From: WHTX01 sp038255145
GTDB lineage: Bacteria > Actinomycetota > Acidimicrobiia > Acidimicrobiales > CAIXPF01
Reading direction: 5' to 3'
Length of the DNA: 64,000 bases
Assembly: GCA_038255145.1 (NCBI GenBank)
Contig: JBBSLP010000020.1
Location: forward strand, 1-64,000
The notes beneath the pieces were generated by a model, which was given only the letters and a program-made list of their open reading frames with translations, ran no database searches and had not been told where the DNA came from. Made by a program: the position numbers and the translations under genes. How positions within the stretch are numbered: position 1 is the first letter of the stretch; the number at the start of each line of letters is the position of its first letter. This document shows, one piece after another, positions 17,258 to 26,066 of this stretch.

Positions 17258-17884
17258 ATGGCCACCGGAGCACCCCGCTACCTGCACTACGAGGACAGCC
17301 AGGCCCTCATCCACAAGGTCGTGGTGGGTCCCTACGCCAACAACGTCTACATCCTGCGCTGCAAGGCCACCGGCGAGGCCGTGCTCCTCGACGCGGCCAA
17401 CGAGCACGACATGCTGCTCGAGCTGTGCCGGGAGCTGAAGGTGGGCAAGGTGTTCGAGACCCACGGCCACTGGGACCACATCCAGGCCGTGCCCGCCATA
17501 CGCGAGGCCGGCTTCGAGGTGGGGATCACCAAGGAGGACGCCGGCATGCTGCCGTCCTACGACTTCCTCCTCGAGGACGAGTCCGTGCTCCAGGTGGGCC
17601 GCCTGCGCCTCCACACCATGCTCACCCCCGGCCACACCCCGGGTTCGATGTGCTTCCTGGTCGAGGGCTCGCCGGTGCTCTTCTCCGGCGACACCCTGTT
17701 CCCCGGGGGTCCGGGCAACACCAGCTTCGAGCACAGCGACTTCCCCACCATCATCCGCTCCCTCGAGGAGCGCATCTTCTCCCCCCTCGCCCGCCAGACC
17801 ATCGTCATGCCCGGCCACGGTGTGGACACGACGGTGGGCAAGGAGCTTCCCCACCTGCAGGAATGGGTCGACCGGGGCTGGTGA
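17258..17884 (+). CDS. Metallo-beta-lactamase-fold hydrolase (glyoxalase II-like)
   Basis: 208 residues. The metal motif is ETHGHWDHIQA (THxHxDH variant with Trp), followed by LTPGHTPGSMCFLV, LFSGDTLFPGGPGNTSF and a last ligand in IVMPGHGVDTT. It has all seven expected ligands of a dinuclear zinc/iron hydrolase. Role is probably a cytoplasmic thioester or similar hydrolase; the substrate is unknown. It is divergent from the DUF6614 gene by 48 bp. Confidence 0.85.
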   Translation: MATGAPRYLHYEDSQALIHKVVVGPYANNVYILRCKATGEAVLLDAANEHDMLLELCRELKVGKVFETHGHWDHIQAVPAIREAGFEVGITKEDAGMLPSYDFLLEDESVLQVGRLRLHTMLTPGHTPGSMCFLVEGSPVLFSGDTLFPGGPGNTSFEHSDFPTIIRSLEERIFSPLARQTIVMPGHGVDTTVGKELPHLQEWVDRGW

Positions 17885-17915
17885 GCCCGCCTCCGTCGCC
17901 ACCCCCTGACCGCTG

Positions 17916-18296
17916 ATGGCTCCCACCCCGCGCTCGCAACGCCCCCTCGACATGACCCCGGTTCGCACCGAGGACCTGCCCCTCACCCCACCGGCGGACC
18001 GCAACATCCCCGCCGAGGCGTGGACCGACGCCCCGCCCCAGCTGCTGCGCCTGGGCGACGAGATCGGCGAGCCCACCGTCCTCTACCTGCGCCAGATCGG
18101 CCCCTACCTGGTGTGGCGGGCCGGGGCCGGCACCAGCCGGGCCGTCACCCGGTGGATGGCCATCGACATCGGTGACCACGAGCGCCGCTTCACCTTCGCC
18201 CAGGACGCCGAGGGCCGGAGCCACGGCGTCGGCCCCTCGGGCGTCGGGCACGAGCGCTTCCGCACCTGGAAGGAAGACCTCCACTCCTCCGACTGA
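17916..18296 (+). CDS. Small hypothetical protein
   Basis: 126 residues, or 114 from an in-frame ATG at 17952. The core includes RLGDEIGEPTVLYLRQIGPY, LVWRAGAGTSRAVTRWMAID and a C-terminal GHERFRTWKEDL. No membrane segment and no domain I recognise. Thirty-one bases after the MBL gene, in the same direction, so probably one transcript. Confidence 0.6.
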   Translation: MAPTPRSQRPLDMTPVRTEDLPLTPPADRNIPAEAWTDAPPQLLRLGDEIGEPTVLYLRQIGPYLVWRAGAGTSRAVTRWMAIDIGDHERRFTFAQDAEGRSHGVGPSGVGHERFRTWKEDLHSSD

Positions 18297-18351
18297 CCCT
18301 GCTCCTGGTGGCCTAGCTTGCCCCTGGGGTGGGGCAGCAACCACGGGGGGC

Positions 18352-19377
18352 ATGGGGATGAAGGTCGGGGTCCTGCAGTTCTTCAGCTGGCCTGATCGCC
18401 GGGTACCGCTGCCCGTCGTCTACGAGCGGGCCCTCGAGCGGATCGAGGTCATGGACCGATCGGGCTACGACGCCGTGTGGCTGGCCGAGCACCACTTCTC
18501 GACCTACTCGGTGTGCCCGTCGGTCCACCTCATGGGCATGCAGGTGGCCGCCCGCACCACCAACCTGCGGGTGGGCATGGCCGTGACCCTGGCCGCCTTC
18601 TACCACCCCCTACGCATCGCCGAGGAGGTGGCCCTGCTCGACGTGCTCTCCGGGGGCCGGGTGAACTGGGGAGCCGGTCGGGGCTTCGACCGCACCGAGT
18701 ACCGCACCTTCGAGGTGGCCGACGACGAGAGCTACCCCCGCTTCCGCGAGCACGTCGAGATCGTCCTCGCCGCCTGGTGCAACGAGCGGCTGACCCACCA
18801 CGGCCGCTTCTGGGACTTCGACGACGTCGAGGTGCTGCCCAAGCCCATCCAGGCCCCCCACCCGCCGACCTGGGTGGCGGCATCATCGCCCGAAGCGGTG
18901 GAGTGGTCGGCCAACCAGGGCCTGTCCATCCTCATGGACCCGCACTCGTCCCACGAGGAGATCGCCCGCAAGCGGGCCCTGTGGCAGACCACGCTGGAGG
19001 CGACGGGAGCCAGCGCAGCCGGCCGGGACATCCCCATGGCCCGCCTGCTGGCCATCGCCCCCACCACGGCCGAGGCCGAGGCCGTGGCCCGCCGGGGGGC
19101 ATCGTGGATGCTGGGCTCCTACGCCGGCGGTGACCGCAAGGGCGTGGGCCCCTCCGCCGACCTGACCACCAGCCGCAAGGGCCCCGACGTCGACCCCGTG
19201 GAGCGCTACGTGGACGAGGTCATCATCTGGGGGACCCCGTCATCGGTGTGCGACCAGCTCGACGAGCTGGCCACCACCCTGCCCCTCGACTACCTGCTGG
19301 CCGCCCCCCTCAGCCAGCAGACCTTCGAGCTGCTCACCGACGAGGTCGTGCCCCGCATGGCTACCGTCGCCGCCTGA
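18352..19377 (+). CDS. LLM-class (luciferase-like) flavin-dependent oxidoreductase
   Basis: 341 residues from ATG 18352; ATG 18358 (MKVGVLQFFSWPDR) is an equally good start and matches the family's usual first residues. TIM-barrel signatures are YDAVWLAEHHFSTYSVCPS, LRVGMAVTLAAFYHPLRIAE and VNWGAGRGFDRTEYRTF. Alkanal-monooxygenase-like members use FMNH2, others F420; this cannot be decided here. No partner reductase is adjacent. Confidence 0.85.
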   Translation: MGMKVGVLQFFSWPDRRVPLPVVYERALERIEVMDRSGYDAVWLAEHHFSTYSVCPSVHLMGMQVAARTTNLRVGMAVTLAAFYHPLRIAEEVALLDVLSGGRVNWGAGRGFDRTEYRTFEVADDESYPRFREHVEIVLAAWCNERLTHHGRFWDFDDVEVLPKPIQAPHPPTWVAASSPEAVEWSANQGLSILMDPHSSHEEIARKRALWQTTLEATGASAAGRDIPMARLLAIAPTTAEAEAVARRGASWMLGSYAGGDRKGVGPSADLTTSRKGPDVDPVERYVDEVIIWGTPSSVCDQLDELATTLPLDYLLAAPLSQQTFELLTDEVVPRMATVAA

Positions 19378-19403
19378 CGGCGGGCACCGGCACCGGGAGT
19401 GGC

Positions 19404-21125
19404 TCAGACCGGCTCGGGCACCACGGTCGCTGACGCCACGTTGGGCACCGACGCCGCACGGGCGTCGCCGCGCTCCGCCAAGGCCCGCAGCAACGGACCC
19501 AGCTCGCTGACCTCGACCTCGGCGGGAACTGTCGTGGCGCTGGCGGGGTCGAGCACGGCCAGGAAGCCCCGGGGGCTGTGCTCGCCGGTCCGCAGGAAGG
19601 GCAGGGGACCGACCCGACCGACGACGGGGTGCTCGAGGGCGTCGACGGCCCGGGCCCCCAGGGCCACCAGGTCGGCTGGAGGGCCGTCTGTGCCCAGGGG
19701 ATCGTCGGCCCGGGGCCGCACGATGTCGGCGAACACGGGCAGTCCGTTGCGGGGGTCGCGGCACTGGCGCAACACGTCTTCGAGGCGGTCGAGCTCAACC
19801 CCGTAGCCGTCGAGGGGGACGATGCCGTGGGCCTCGCGCCCCTCGAGGTTCACCCGCAGGTGCAGGTCAGAGAAGGTGGGCAGAGCGAAGCTGCGCTGGT
19901 AGGGCCAGTAGCGCTGGTACAGGCTGGTACCCAGGTAGTCGATGGCACGACCCTCGCCCACGTCGATGGCGCCGTCGCCGTCGTGGGCGGCCTCGGCGGG
20001 GGCCACCGCCTCGATCCGGTACCAGGGCGTGACCTCACCACCCCGGTCCCGAAGCGGGCCGAGCAGACCGCCGGCCACCTTGGCGGCCCGGCGGGCCACG
20101 TCGGTGGCCCGGTCGACCACATCCGGGGCCTGGTGGGGGTCGGGGTGGCGATGGCCGACCAGGCCCCGGCCGATCAGGTCGAAGGCCTGCTGGGCGCCCT
20201 GGGGTTCGGCCCAGCCGCCGGTCTCGATGGGGTCGTGGCGGGGGTTGCGCTGGCGGGCCCAACCGAACTCGAGGCGGTGGAGCAGCTCGGGGACCAGGTT
20301 CAGACCCAGCAGGTCACCCTGGTTGGACTGCGAACCGTGCACGGCGAACACGGCCACGGTGGCCTGCGGTCCGGCCTCGTCCACCAGGGTGCCGATGGCC
20401 TCGTCGAGGCCCTGGTAGATGGCCTCGAGACGGGCGGCGGCCGCCGGGGCACCCGGGTGGCGGTGCAGCGGGTGCTCAGGGTCGATCCCGTGCCACAGGT
20501 GGTGACCGGCCGAGTGGGGCTCGGAGAACACGGTGATGGCCAGCTGCCAGCCGGGGCGGCTGCGCATCAGGCGCACCATGCCCTCGGCCCGACGGCGGGC
20601 CCCTTCGAGCATGGCCGCGGTCAGCGAGCACAGGTAGGGGTCGCTCCACCACCCGGGCTGGCTGTCGGCGTCGAAGGCGGGGTGGGGCCCGAGGGCGGCG
20701 TCGAGCTCGGCCAGGGCGCCCCTGGGCATGGCCGCCCGCGGGTACTGGGGCGAGTGGGCACCCCACGCCGTCACCTGGATGCCCGTGACGGTGGACGAGA
20801 GGGTCGAGTGGGGCACGTCGAAGGCGATGACGTCGAGGTCGCCGCCGGCGTAGAAGGGCTCCGCGGCGTGGGCGCCCTGCTCGGTGGTGGCGTAGGTGGC
20901 CGGGTCGAAGCGCATCGTGCCCCAGTAGCCGTCACCGCCGGACGGCGCCGCGGTGACGAACGCGGTCCACGGCAGCTCGGCCCGGTAGGCCCAGGCCTGG
21001 GTCACCCGGGCCCGGGCGCCATGGCCCAGGATCCGGGCCAGGTGGGGCAGCCGGCCCTCACCCACCAGCCGCTCGATGAGGTCGAGGTCGGCTGCGTCCA
21101 AGCCGATGCACAGAACCTGGGACAT
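19404..21125 (-). CDS. Alkaline-phosphatase-superfamily phosphodiesterase-like protein
   Basis: 573 residues from ATG 21125. The start SQVLCIGLDAADLDLIERLV matches type I phosphodiesterase/nucleotide pyrophosphatase proteins, with a first metal Asp, a possible nucleophile Thr in LPWTAFVTA and metal-site segments HSAGHHLWHGIDPEH and FAVHGSQSNQGD. In the last one the usual SDHG is AVHG, so one Asp ligand is replaced. No signal peptide, so cytoplasmic unless exported otherwise. It lies 11 bp downstream of a glycosyltransferase gene on the same strand, suggesting a role in surface polymer or lipid metabolism. Confidence 0.75.
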   Translation of the reverse strand: MSQVLCIGLDAADLDLIERLVGEGRLPHLARILGHGARARVTQAWAYRAELPWTAFVTAAPSGGDGYWGTMRFDPATYATTEQGAHAAEPFYAGGDLDVIAFDVPHSTLSSTVTGIQVTAWGAHSPQYPRAAMPRGALAELDAALGPHPAFDADSQPGWWSDPYLCSLTAAMLEGARRRAEGMVRLMRSRPGWQLAITVFSEPHSAGHHLWHGIDPEHPLHRHPGAPAAAARLEAIYQGLDEAIGTLVDEAGPQATVAVFAVHGSQSNQGDLLGLNLVPELLHRLEFGWARQRNPRHDPIETGGWAEPQGAQQAFDLIGRGLVGHRHPDPHQAPDVVDRATDVARRAAKVAGGLLGPLRDRGGEVTPWYRIEAVAPAEAAHDGDGAIDVGEGRAIDYLGTSLYQRYWPYQRSFALPTFSDLHLRVNLEGREAHGIVPLDGYGVELDRLEDVLRQCRDPRNGLPVFADIVRPRADDPLGTDGPPADLVALGARAVDALEHPVVGRVGPLPFLRTGEHSPRGFLAVLDPASATTVPAEVEVSELGPLLRALAERGDARAASVPNVASATVVPEPV

Positions 21126-21136
21126 GTCGGACAAGC

Positions 21137-22006
21137 CTACGGGCGGGTGGCCCGCAGCCACTCCACGGCACCCCCCAGCTCACGCCCGGTGGTGGTCAGG
21201 GCCCACAGCAGGTGGCGGGGACCGGGACCGACCCGTCGGGCGGCGGCTGCCGCCCAGCTGCTGACGTAACCGGGATCGCCCTGGCGCAACCGCTCGGCCC
21301 AGAAGGCACCCCGGGCGTGGTCGTTGTGACGTTCGAGACCTGCGGTGTGCTGCACGTCACGGCCATGGGCGTGGCGGACGACGGCCCCGGGCACGTGGGC
21401 CCCGACCACCCCCTCGGCCAGCAGGCGGGCCACGAGGTCCACGTCCTCGCAGCGGAACGGCGTGCCCGCACCCAGGCGGTCGTCGAAACCCCCGACGTCG
21501 ACCAGGGCGGTGCTCCGTACGGCGAAGTTGGCCCCCTGCACCTGGCCTGGGCGCACCGGCTGTGCGAGCCGCAGGAAGCGGAACGAGGTGGCCACCTGCA
21601 GGGCGGCCGGGGCCTCGCCCTCGTCCGCGGGCAGCACGCGGCCCGAGGCGAAGCCGATGGGCAGCTCGGCAAAAGCGGCCAGCAGCTGCTCCAGGCAGTC
21701 GTCGTCCACCAGGCAGTCGTCGTCGGTGAAGGCGAGCACGTCACCGCAGGCGGCACCGGCCCCGCGGTTGCGGGCCCGGCCCAGGCCGGCGACGGGCTCG
21801 ACCACCGCCACCACCGGGTACGGCGCGGCGGCGGCGTGGCCGGCCACCACCTCGGGCGTGGCGTCAGTCGACCCGTTGTCGACGACCACGAGCTCGAAGC
21901 CGGGGGGCCGGCGGGCGGCGTCGACGCTGGCCAGGAGCCGGGTCAGCCGCGGGGCACGGTCCCGGGTGCACACGATCAGGGACAGCGTCGGCTTCGGGGA
22001 CGCCAC
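21137..22006 (-). CDS. Family 2 glycosyltransferase
   Basis: 289 residues from GTG 22006. GT-A fold motifs: LSLIVCTRDRAPRLTRLLAS, VVVDNGSTDATPEVV, GLGRARNRGA, and the metal-binding FTDDDCLVDD in place of DxD. The acceptor part has GANFAVRSTALVDVGGFDDR and CEDVDLVARL. No membrane segments, so a soluble or peripheral enzyme using a nucleotide sugar. Divergent from a second GT2 gene. Confidence 0.88.
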   Translation of the reverse strand: MASPKPTLSLIVCTRDRAPRLTRLLASVDAARRPPGFELVVVDNGSTDATPEVVAGHAAAAPYPVVAVVEPVAGLGRARNRGAGAACGDVLAFTDDDCLVDDDCLEQLLAAFAELPIGFASGRVLPADEGEAPAALQVATSFRFLRLAQPVRPGQVQGANFAVRSTALVDVGGFDDRLGAGTPFRCEDVDLVARLLAEGVVGAHVPGAVVRHAHGRDVQHTAGLERHNDHARGAFWAERLRQGDPGYVSSWAAAAARRVGPGPRHLLWALTTTGRELGGAVEWLRATRP

Positions 22007-22183
22007 GGTCGCGATGGTGGGAGCGATGCCGTGGAGCTTACCGGTGACCCTCCACGGCCCCCTCCCCCGGGAGCGGCCCCGGGCTGCGGACGGACCCCTC
22101 TACCTGGAAAGACCGTCCTGGCCGTTCGGAGCAGGACGAATGACACAGCGATAACCTTGAACCGGCGGCGGGTCGACCGATGT

Positions 22184-22242
22184 GTGGTCCACGCAGCACT
22201 CGATGCGGTGCGTCGCACGATGTGCAGCACACGGTGCGCACC
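22184..22242. promoter_or_regulatory. Cluster of four short palindromes between divergent glycosyltransferase genes
   Basis: GTGGTCCAC (22184-22192), GTGCGTCGCAC (22208-22218), GTGCAGCAC (22222-22230) and GGTGCGCACC (22233-22242) lie within 59 bp of the 285-bp divergent region. They share GTGN/NCAC half-sites, as expected for repeated binding of one regulator. No consensus promoter hexamers are clear. Confidence 0.4.
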
Positions 22243-22291
22243 ATGGGTGGCAGGAGCCCGCCCGGCCGTGAGGGCGGAGAGGGATCTGCTG

Positions 22292-23239
22292 GTGACCAAC
22301 TCGACCGTGAGGCCGACCGACCAGGACGGTCAGACCGACGGCCAGGATGTCGGAGGGCGCCGGCTCCGGGCGGCTCCTCGCCTGGTCAGCGTGATCATGC
22401 CCGTGCGCAACACCGGGCCCATGGTGGCGGGGCAGTTGGCGGCCGTGGCCGCCCAGGACCACGCCGGCGAGTGGGAGCTGCTGGTGGTCGACAACGGCTG
22501 CCAGGACGCCACCCTCGACATCGTGGCCGCCTGGGCCGACCGCCTGCCCGTGGTGGTGGTCGACGCACGGGACCGGCCCGGCATCAACGTGGCCCGCAAC
22601 CGGGGCGCGGCCCGGGCCCGAGGCGACCTGCTGCTCTTCTGCGACGGCGACGACGAGGTCGGTCCCGGTTGGATCTCGGCCATGGCCCGCGAGGCCACCC
22701 GTTGGGACCTGATCGGCGGCCGGCTGGACGAGCTCACGCTCAACCCCCCGCCGCGGCCCTCGCCCCGGCCCCGCCTACCCGAGGACCGGCTGCCCCTGGC
22801 CCTGGGGTTCCTGCCCTTCGCCCCCGGCGCCAACCTGGGCGTGTGGGCCGACGTGCTCGCCGAGCTGGGTGGCTTCGACGAACGGTTCATCCTCGGCAAC
22901 GACGACGTGGAGCTGGCCTTCCGGGCCCAGGTCCAGGGCTTCGAGATCGGCTTCGCCGCCGACGCCGTCGTCGCCTACCGCCACCGCGTCGAACCGGTGG
23001 CCGTGTTCCGCCAGTTCCGCAACTACGGCCGCGGCGAGCCCCTCCTCTACGCCGACTTCCGCTCCGCAGGCATGACCCGGGCCCCCTGGCCCCAGGTGAT
23101 CCGCCGCTACGGCCGCCTCGTCCTCCACGCCCCCCGAGCCGCCCGCTCCCCCCGCCACCGCGGCCGCTACGCCATCACCGCCGGCTTCACCCTCGGCCGC
23201 CTGGAAGGCAGCCTCCGCCGCCGCGTCCTCTACCTGTAA
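22292..23239 (+). CDS. Family 2 glycosyltransferase
   Basis: 315 residues from GTG 22292, with GAGAGGGA upstream. GT-A motifs are VSVIMPVRNTGPMVAGQ, LLVVDNGCQDATLDIV, RPGINVARNRGAARARGD, the metal site FCDGDDEVGP and the late GNDDVELAFRAQVQGFEIGF. The C-terminus is Arg-rich and may contact membrane lipids. Works probably with the divergent GT2 gene on cell-surface glycans; substrates unknown. Confidence 0.87.
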   Translation: MTNSTVRPTDQDGQTDGQDVGGRRLRAAPRLVSVIMPVRNTGPMVAGQLAAVAAQDHAGEWELLVVDNGCQDATLDIVAAWADRLPVVVVDARDRPGINVARNRGAARARGDLLLFCDGDDEVGPGWISAMAREATRWDLIGGRLDELTLNPPPRPSPRPRLPEDRLPLALGFLPFAPGANLGVWADVLAELGGFDERFILGNDDVELAFRAQVQGFEIGFAADAVVAYRHRVEPVAVFRQFRNYGRGEPLLYADFRSAGMTRAPWPQVIRRYGRLVLHAPRAARSPRHRGRYAITAGFTLGRLEGSLRRRVLYL

Positions 23240-23243
23240 ACCC

Positions 23244-23447
23244 GGGGGGCTCCGCCCCCAGGCACCCCCACACCCGGAGGCTCCGCCCCCGGGCAGGGCA
23301 GGGACATGCCCCGCCCCGGCCCGACGGCGGTGAGCGCAGCGAACCCCGCCGGGCCCGGACCGACGGCGAGCGCAGCGAGCCCTGTCGGGACGCACAGCAG
23401 TCAGCGCGCCGCAGGCGCACACCGCCCTCCCAGGGGCGGAGCCCCCG
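23244..23447. repeat. GC-rich intergenic block with GGCTCCGCC and gagcgcagcga repeats
   Basis: Two copies of GGCTCCGCCCCC near 23249 and 23279 face inverted copies GGGGCGGAGCC near 23434 and 23460, and two copies of GACGGCG...GAGCGCAGCGA lie between (near 23323 and 23362). No coding sequence is convincing. These look like short palindromic repeats that gather between genes. Confidence 0.7.
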
Positions 23448-23484
23448 GGGGTTTCCCCCGGGGCGGAGCCCCGGGGGAAACCCC
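23448..23484. terminator. Perfect 17-bp hairpin upstream of the sufC-sufS-sufU operon
   Basis: Arms GGGGTTTCCCCCGGGGC (23448-23464) and GCCCCGGGGGAAACCCC (23468-23484) with loop GGA. It is followed by TATTTC and stands between the glycosyltransferase and the suf promoter, so it can block read-through from upstream. Confidence 0.65.
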
Positions 23485-23486
23485 TA

Positions 23487-23516
23487 TTTCCACTACGGGT
23501 ATAGGGCAAATACACT
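23487..23516 (+). promoter_or_regulatory. Predicted promoter and operator of the plus-strand suf operon
   Basis: -35 candidate TTTCCA (23487-23492), 18-bp spacer, -10 TACACT (23511-23516), ATG at 23524. The spacer contains CTACGGGTATAG (23493-23504), preceded by ATTTC. The same layout, ATTTC-2-CTACGG-2-ATAG, covers the sufB promoter at 31430-31448. A repressor bound in this spacer would block RNA polymerase. Confidence 0.5.
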
Positions 23517-23523
23517 GGAGGCC

Positions 23524-24273
23524 ATGGTCAGCCCCCTGTTCGAGGTCGACGATCTCCACGTGGCCACCGCCGTGGGCGGGGTCCCCATCCTGCGGGGGGT
23601 CACCCTCACCGTGGGCGTCGGCGAGGTTCACGCCCTGATGGGACCGAACGGTTCGGGCAAGTCCACCCTGGCCCACGTGCTCCTGGGCAGCCCCGACTAC
23701 GTGATCACCGGCGGCTCGGTGCGCCTGCTGGGCGACGACATCACCGACTGGGACCCCGACGTGCGGGCCAAGGCCGGGCTGTTCCTGGCCTTCCAGTACC
23801 CCCAGTCCATCCCCGGGGTTTCGGTCACCAACTTCCTGCGCCAGGCCATGTCGGCCCGGCGGGGCATCGACCTGTCCGTGCTCGAGGTGCGCCTGGCCCT
23901 CATGGAGTGGATGGGTCGCCTGGAGATGGACCCCGCCTTCGCCGACCGCCACCTCAACGAGGGGTTCTCGGGCGGCGAGAAGAAGCGGAACGAAATCCTG
24001 CAGATGGCTGTTCTCCAGCCCGAGATGGCCATCCTCGACGAGACCGACTCCGGCCTGGACATCGACGCCCTGCGCGTCGTCGCCCGGGGGGTGCAGGAGG
24101 TGCGGCGTGACCGCACCGAACTGGGCGTGCTCGTGATCACCCACTACCACCGGCTGCTCGACCACCTGGCGCCCGACGTGGTGCACCTGATGTTCGAGGG
24201 TCGCATCGCCGAATCGGGGGGACCCGAGCTGGCGGTGCGGATCGAGGAAGAAGGCTACGACGCATGGCGCTGA
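23524..24273 (+). CDS. sufC: SufC ATPase, first copy
   Basis: Cytoplasmic ABC-type ATPase that energises the SufBCD scaffold. 249 residues with Walker A MGPNGSGKSTLAHVLL, Q-loop FQYPQSIPGV, signature NEGFSGGEKKRNEILQMAVL, Walker B ILDETDSGLDIDALRVV and the H-switch ITHYHRLLD, all typical for SufC. It heads an operon with sufS (10-bp overlap) and sufU. A second sufC lies with sufB and sufD at 26926-27657. The two share motifs but differ clearly along the chain, so this is an old paralogue, not a recent copy. Confidence 0.9.
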   Translation: MVSPLFEVDDLHVATAVGGVPILRGVTLTVGVGEVHALMGPNGSGKSTLAHVLLGSPDYVITGGSVRLLGDDITDWDPDVRAKAGLFLAFQYPQSIPGVSVTNFLRQAMSARRGIDLSVLEVRLALMEWMGRLEMDPAFADRHLNEGFSGGEKKRNEILQMAVLQPEMAILDETDSGLDIDALRVVARGVQEVRRDRTELGVLVITHYHRLLDHLAPDVVHLMFEGRIAESGGPELAVRIEEEGYDAWR

Positions 24274-25517
24274 CCCTGCCCACGCTCGACACGGCCACCA
24301 TCCGAGCCGACTTCCCCCTGCTCGGTGGGCTGGAGAACGACCGCCCCATCGTCTACCTCGACTCCGCGGCGACCTCGCAGAAGCCCCGGGTCGTGCTCGA
24401 CGCCATGACCGCGTACTACGAGACGGTCAACGCCAACGTCCACCGTGGCGCCTACCGGCTGGCCGAAGAGGCCACCGATGCCATGGAGCAGGCCCGGACC
24501 AAGGTCCGCCGCTTCGTGGGCGCCCGCCACGACCGCGAGCTGATCTTCACCCGCAACGCCACGGAGGCCGTGAACCTGGTGGCGCACAGCTACGGCCGCC
24601 ACTTCCTCGAACCCGGCGATGTGGTCCTGCTCAGCCTGCTCGAGCACCACGCCAACATCGTTCCCTGGCACCAGCTGGCCGCCGAGCGGGGGGTGCAGGT
24701 GCGCTGGATCCCCCTCACCGCCGACGGTGAGCTCGACCTGACCGACCTCGACCGCCTGCTCGACGGGGTCAAGCTGCTGAGCGTGTCGGCCCAGTCCAAC
24801 GTGTTGGGGACCCTGCCCCCGGTGCGGGAGCTGGTCGACGCCGCCCACGGGGTGGGGGCCAGGGCCATGATCGACGCCTGCCAGTTCGTGCCCCACCACA
24901 GCACCGACGTGCGGGCGTGGGACGCCGATTTCGTCACCTTCTCGGCCCACAAGATGTGCGGCCCCACCGGCATCGGCGCCCTCTGGGCCCGCGAGGAGCT
25001 GCTCGAGGCCATGCCCCCCTTCCTGGGTGGGGGCAGCATGATCCTCGACGTGACCACCGAGGGCTTCCTGCCCACCGAGCTGCCCCACAAGTTCGAGGCC
25101 GGCACCCCCGCCATCGCCGAGACCGTGGGCTTCGGCGCCGCCGTGGACTACCTGCAGGGCATCGGCATGGACAACGTGGCCGCCCACGAGCGCACGCTCA
25201 CCGCCTACGCCCTGGCCGCGCTGCGCGATCGCTACGGCGACCGCATCACCATCTACGGGCCCCCCTCGGCCGAGCGCCGCGGCGGGATGGCCAGCTTCAG
25301 CTTCGGCGACGCCCACCCCCACGACGTGTCCCAGGTGCTCGACGAGGCCGGCGTCTGCGTTCGGGCCGGCCACCACTGCGCCAAGCCCCTGGTGCGGGCG
25401 CTGGGCGCTCCGGGGGGTGCGGTGACACGGGCGTCCTGGTACCTGTACAACGATGAGTCCGACATCGACGCCCTCGTCGACGCCCTCGCCGGCGTGGACG
25501 AGCTGTTCGGCCTGTGA
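24264..25517 (+). CDS. sufS: Cysteine desulfurase SufS
   Basis: PLP enzyme that removes sulfur from L-cysteine and gives a persulfide for SufU. 417 residues. PLP Lys230 is in FSAHKMCGPTGIG, the cofactor-stacking His in LEHHANIVPWHQL and the persulfide Cys372 in RAGHHCAKPL. Group II type, as expected with SufU. ATG 24264 overlaps the end of sufC, so the two are translationally coupled. Forty-two bases separate it from sufU. Confidence 0.95.
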   Translation: MALTLPTLDTATIRADFPLLGGLENDRPIVYLDSAATSQKPRVVLDAMTAYYETVNANVHRGAYRLAEEATDAMEQARTKVRRFVGARHDRELIFTRNATEAVNLVAHSYGRHFLEPGDVVLLSLLEHHANIVPWHQLAAERGVQVRWIPLTADGELDLTDLDRLLDGVKLLSVSAQSNVLGTLPPVRELVDAAHGVGARAMIDACQFVPHHSTDVRAWDADFVTFSAHKMCGPTGIGALWAREELLEAMPPFLGGGSMILDVTTEGFLPTELPHKFEAGTPAIAETVGFGAAVDYLQGIGMDNVAAHERTLTAYALAALRDRYGDRITIYGPPSAERRGGMASFSFGDAHPHDVSQVLDEAGVCVRAGHHCAKPLVRALGAPGGAVTRASWYLYNDESDIDALVDALAGVDELFGL

Positions 25518-25559
25518 TGGCCGTCCGTCCCCCGACCGCGGCTGAGCTGCGAGGTACCC

Positions 25560-26063
25560 ATGGCCGGTCTTGAAGACCTCTACCGCGAGATCATCCTCGA
25601 TCACTACAAGAGCCCCCGCAACCGGGGCGAGCTCGAGCCTCCCGCCCGTCAGACCAAGGGCTTCAACCCCCTGTGCGGCGACGAGGTCGTGGTCAGCGTG
25701 CTCGTCGACGGCGACAAGGTCGTCGACGTGCGCACGACGGGACAGGGCTGCTCCATCAGCCAATCCTCGGCGTCGATGATGAGCGTGGCCGTCAAGGGCC
25801 TGACCGTGGAGGAGATCACCAGCCTGACCGGGGCGTTCAAGTCCCAGCTCGGCATCCGCGACGATCATGACGACGACCACGATCACGACGAGGACGACAC
25901 CGCTGCGGTCGAGGCCGAGGTGGCCGAGGCCGGTTCGTTCGCCCTGGGCGAGCTCGAGGCCCTCAAGGGGGTCATGAAGTTCCCCTCCCGCATCAAGTGC
26001 GCCACCCTGGCGTGGAACACCCTGGTCCAGGCCCTCGACGCCCCCGACGGCGAACGGGCCTGA
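25560..26063 (+). CDS. sufU: SufU sulfur-transfer protein with an acidic His-rich insert
   Basis: Zinc protein that accepts sulfur from SufS in Gram-positive SUF systems. 167 residues. The zinc/sulfur ligands are C39 and D41 (NPLCGDEV), C64 (GQGCSIS) and C147 (RIKCATLAW). Between C64 and C147 there are about 20 extra residues compared with Bacillus SufU, carrying RDDHDDDHDHDEDD, a low-complexity run that could bind metal ions. The gene ends 3 bp from the convergent padR stop with no room for a terminator. Confidence 0.93.
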   Translation: MAGLEDLYREIILDHYKSPRNRGELEPPARQTKGFNPLCGDEVVVSVLVDGDKVVDVRTTGQGCSISQSSASMMSVAVKGLTVEEITSLTGAFKSQLGIRDDHDDDHDHDEDDTAAVEAEVAEAGSFALGELEALKGVMKFPSRIKCATLAWNTLVQALDAPDGERA

Positions 26064-26066
26064 CCG

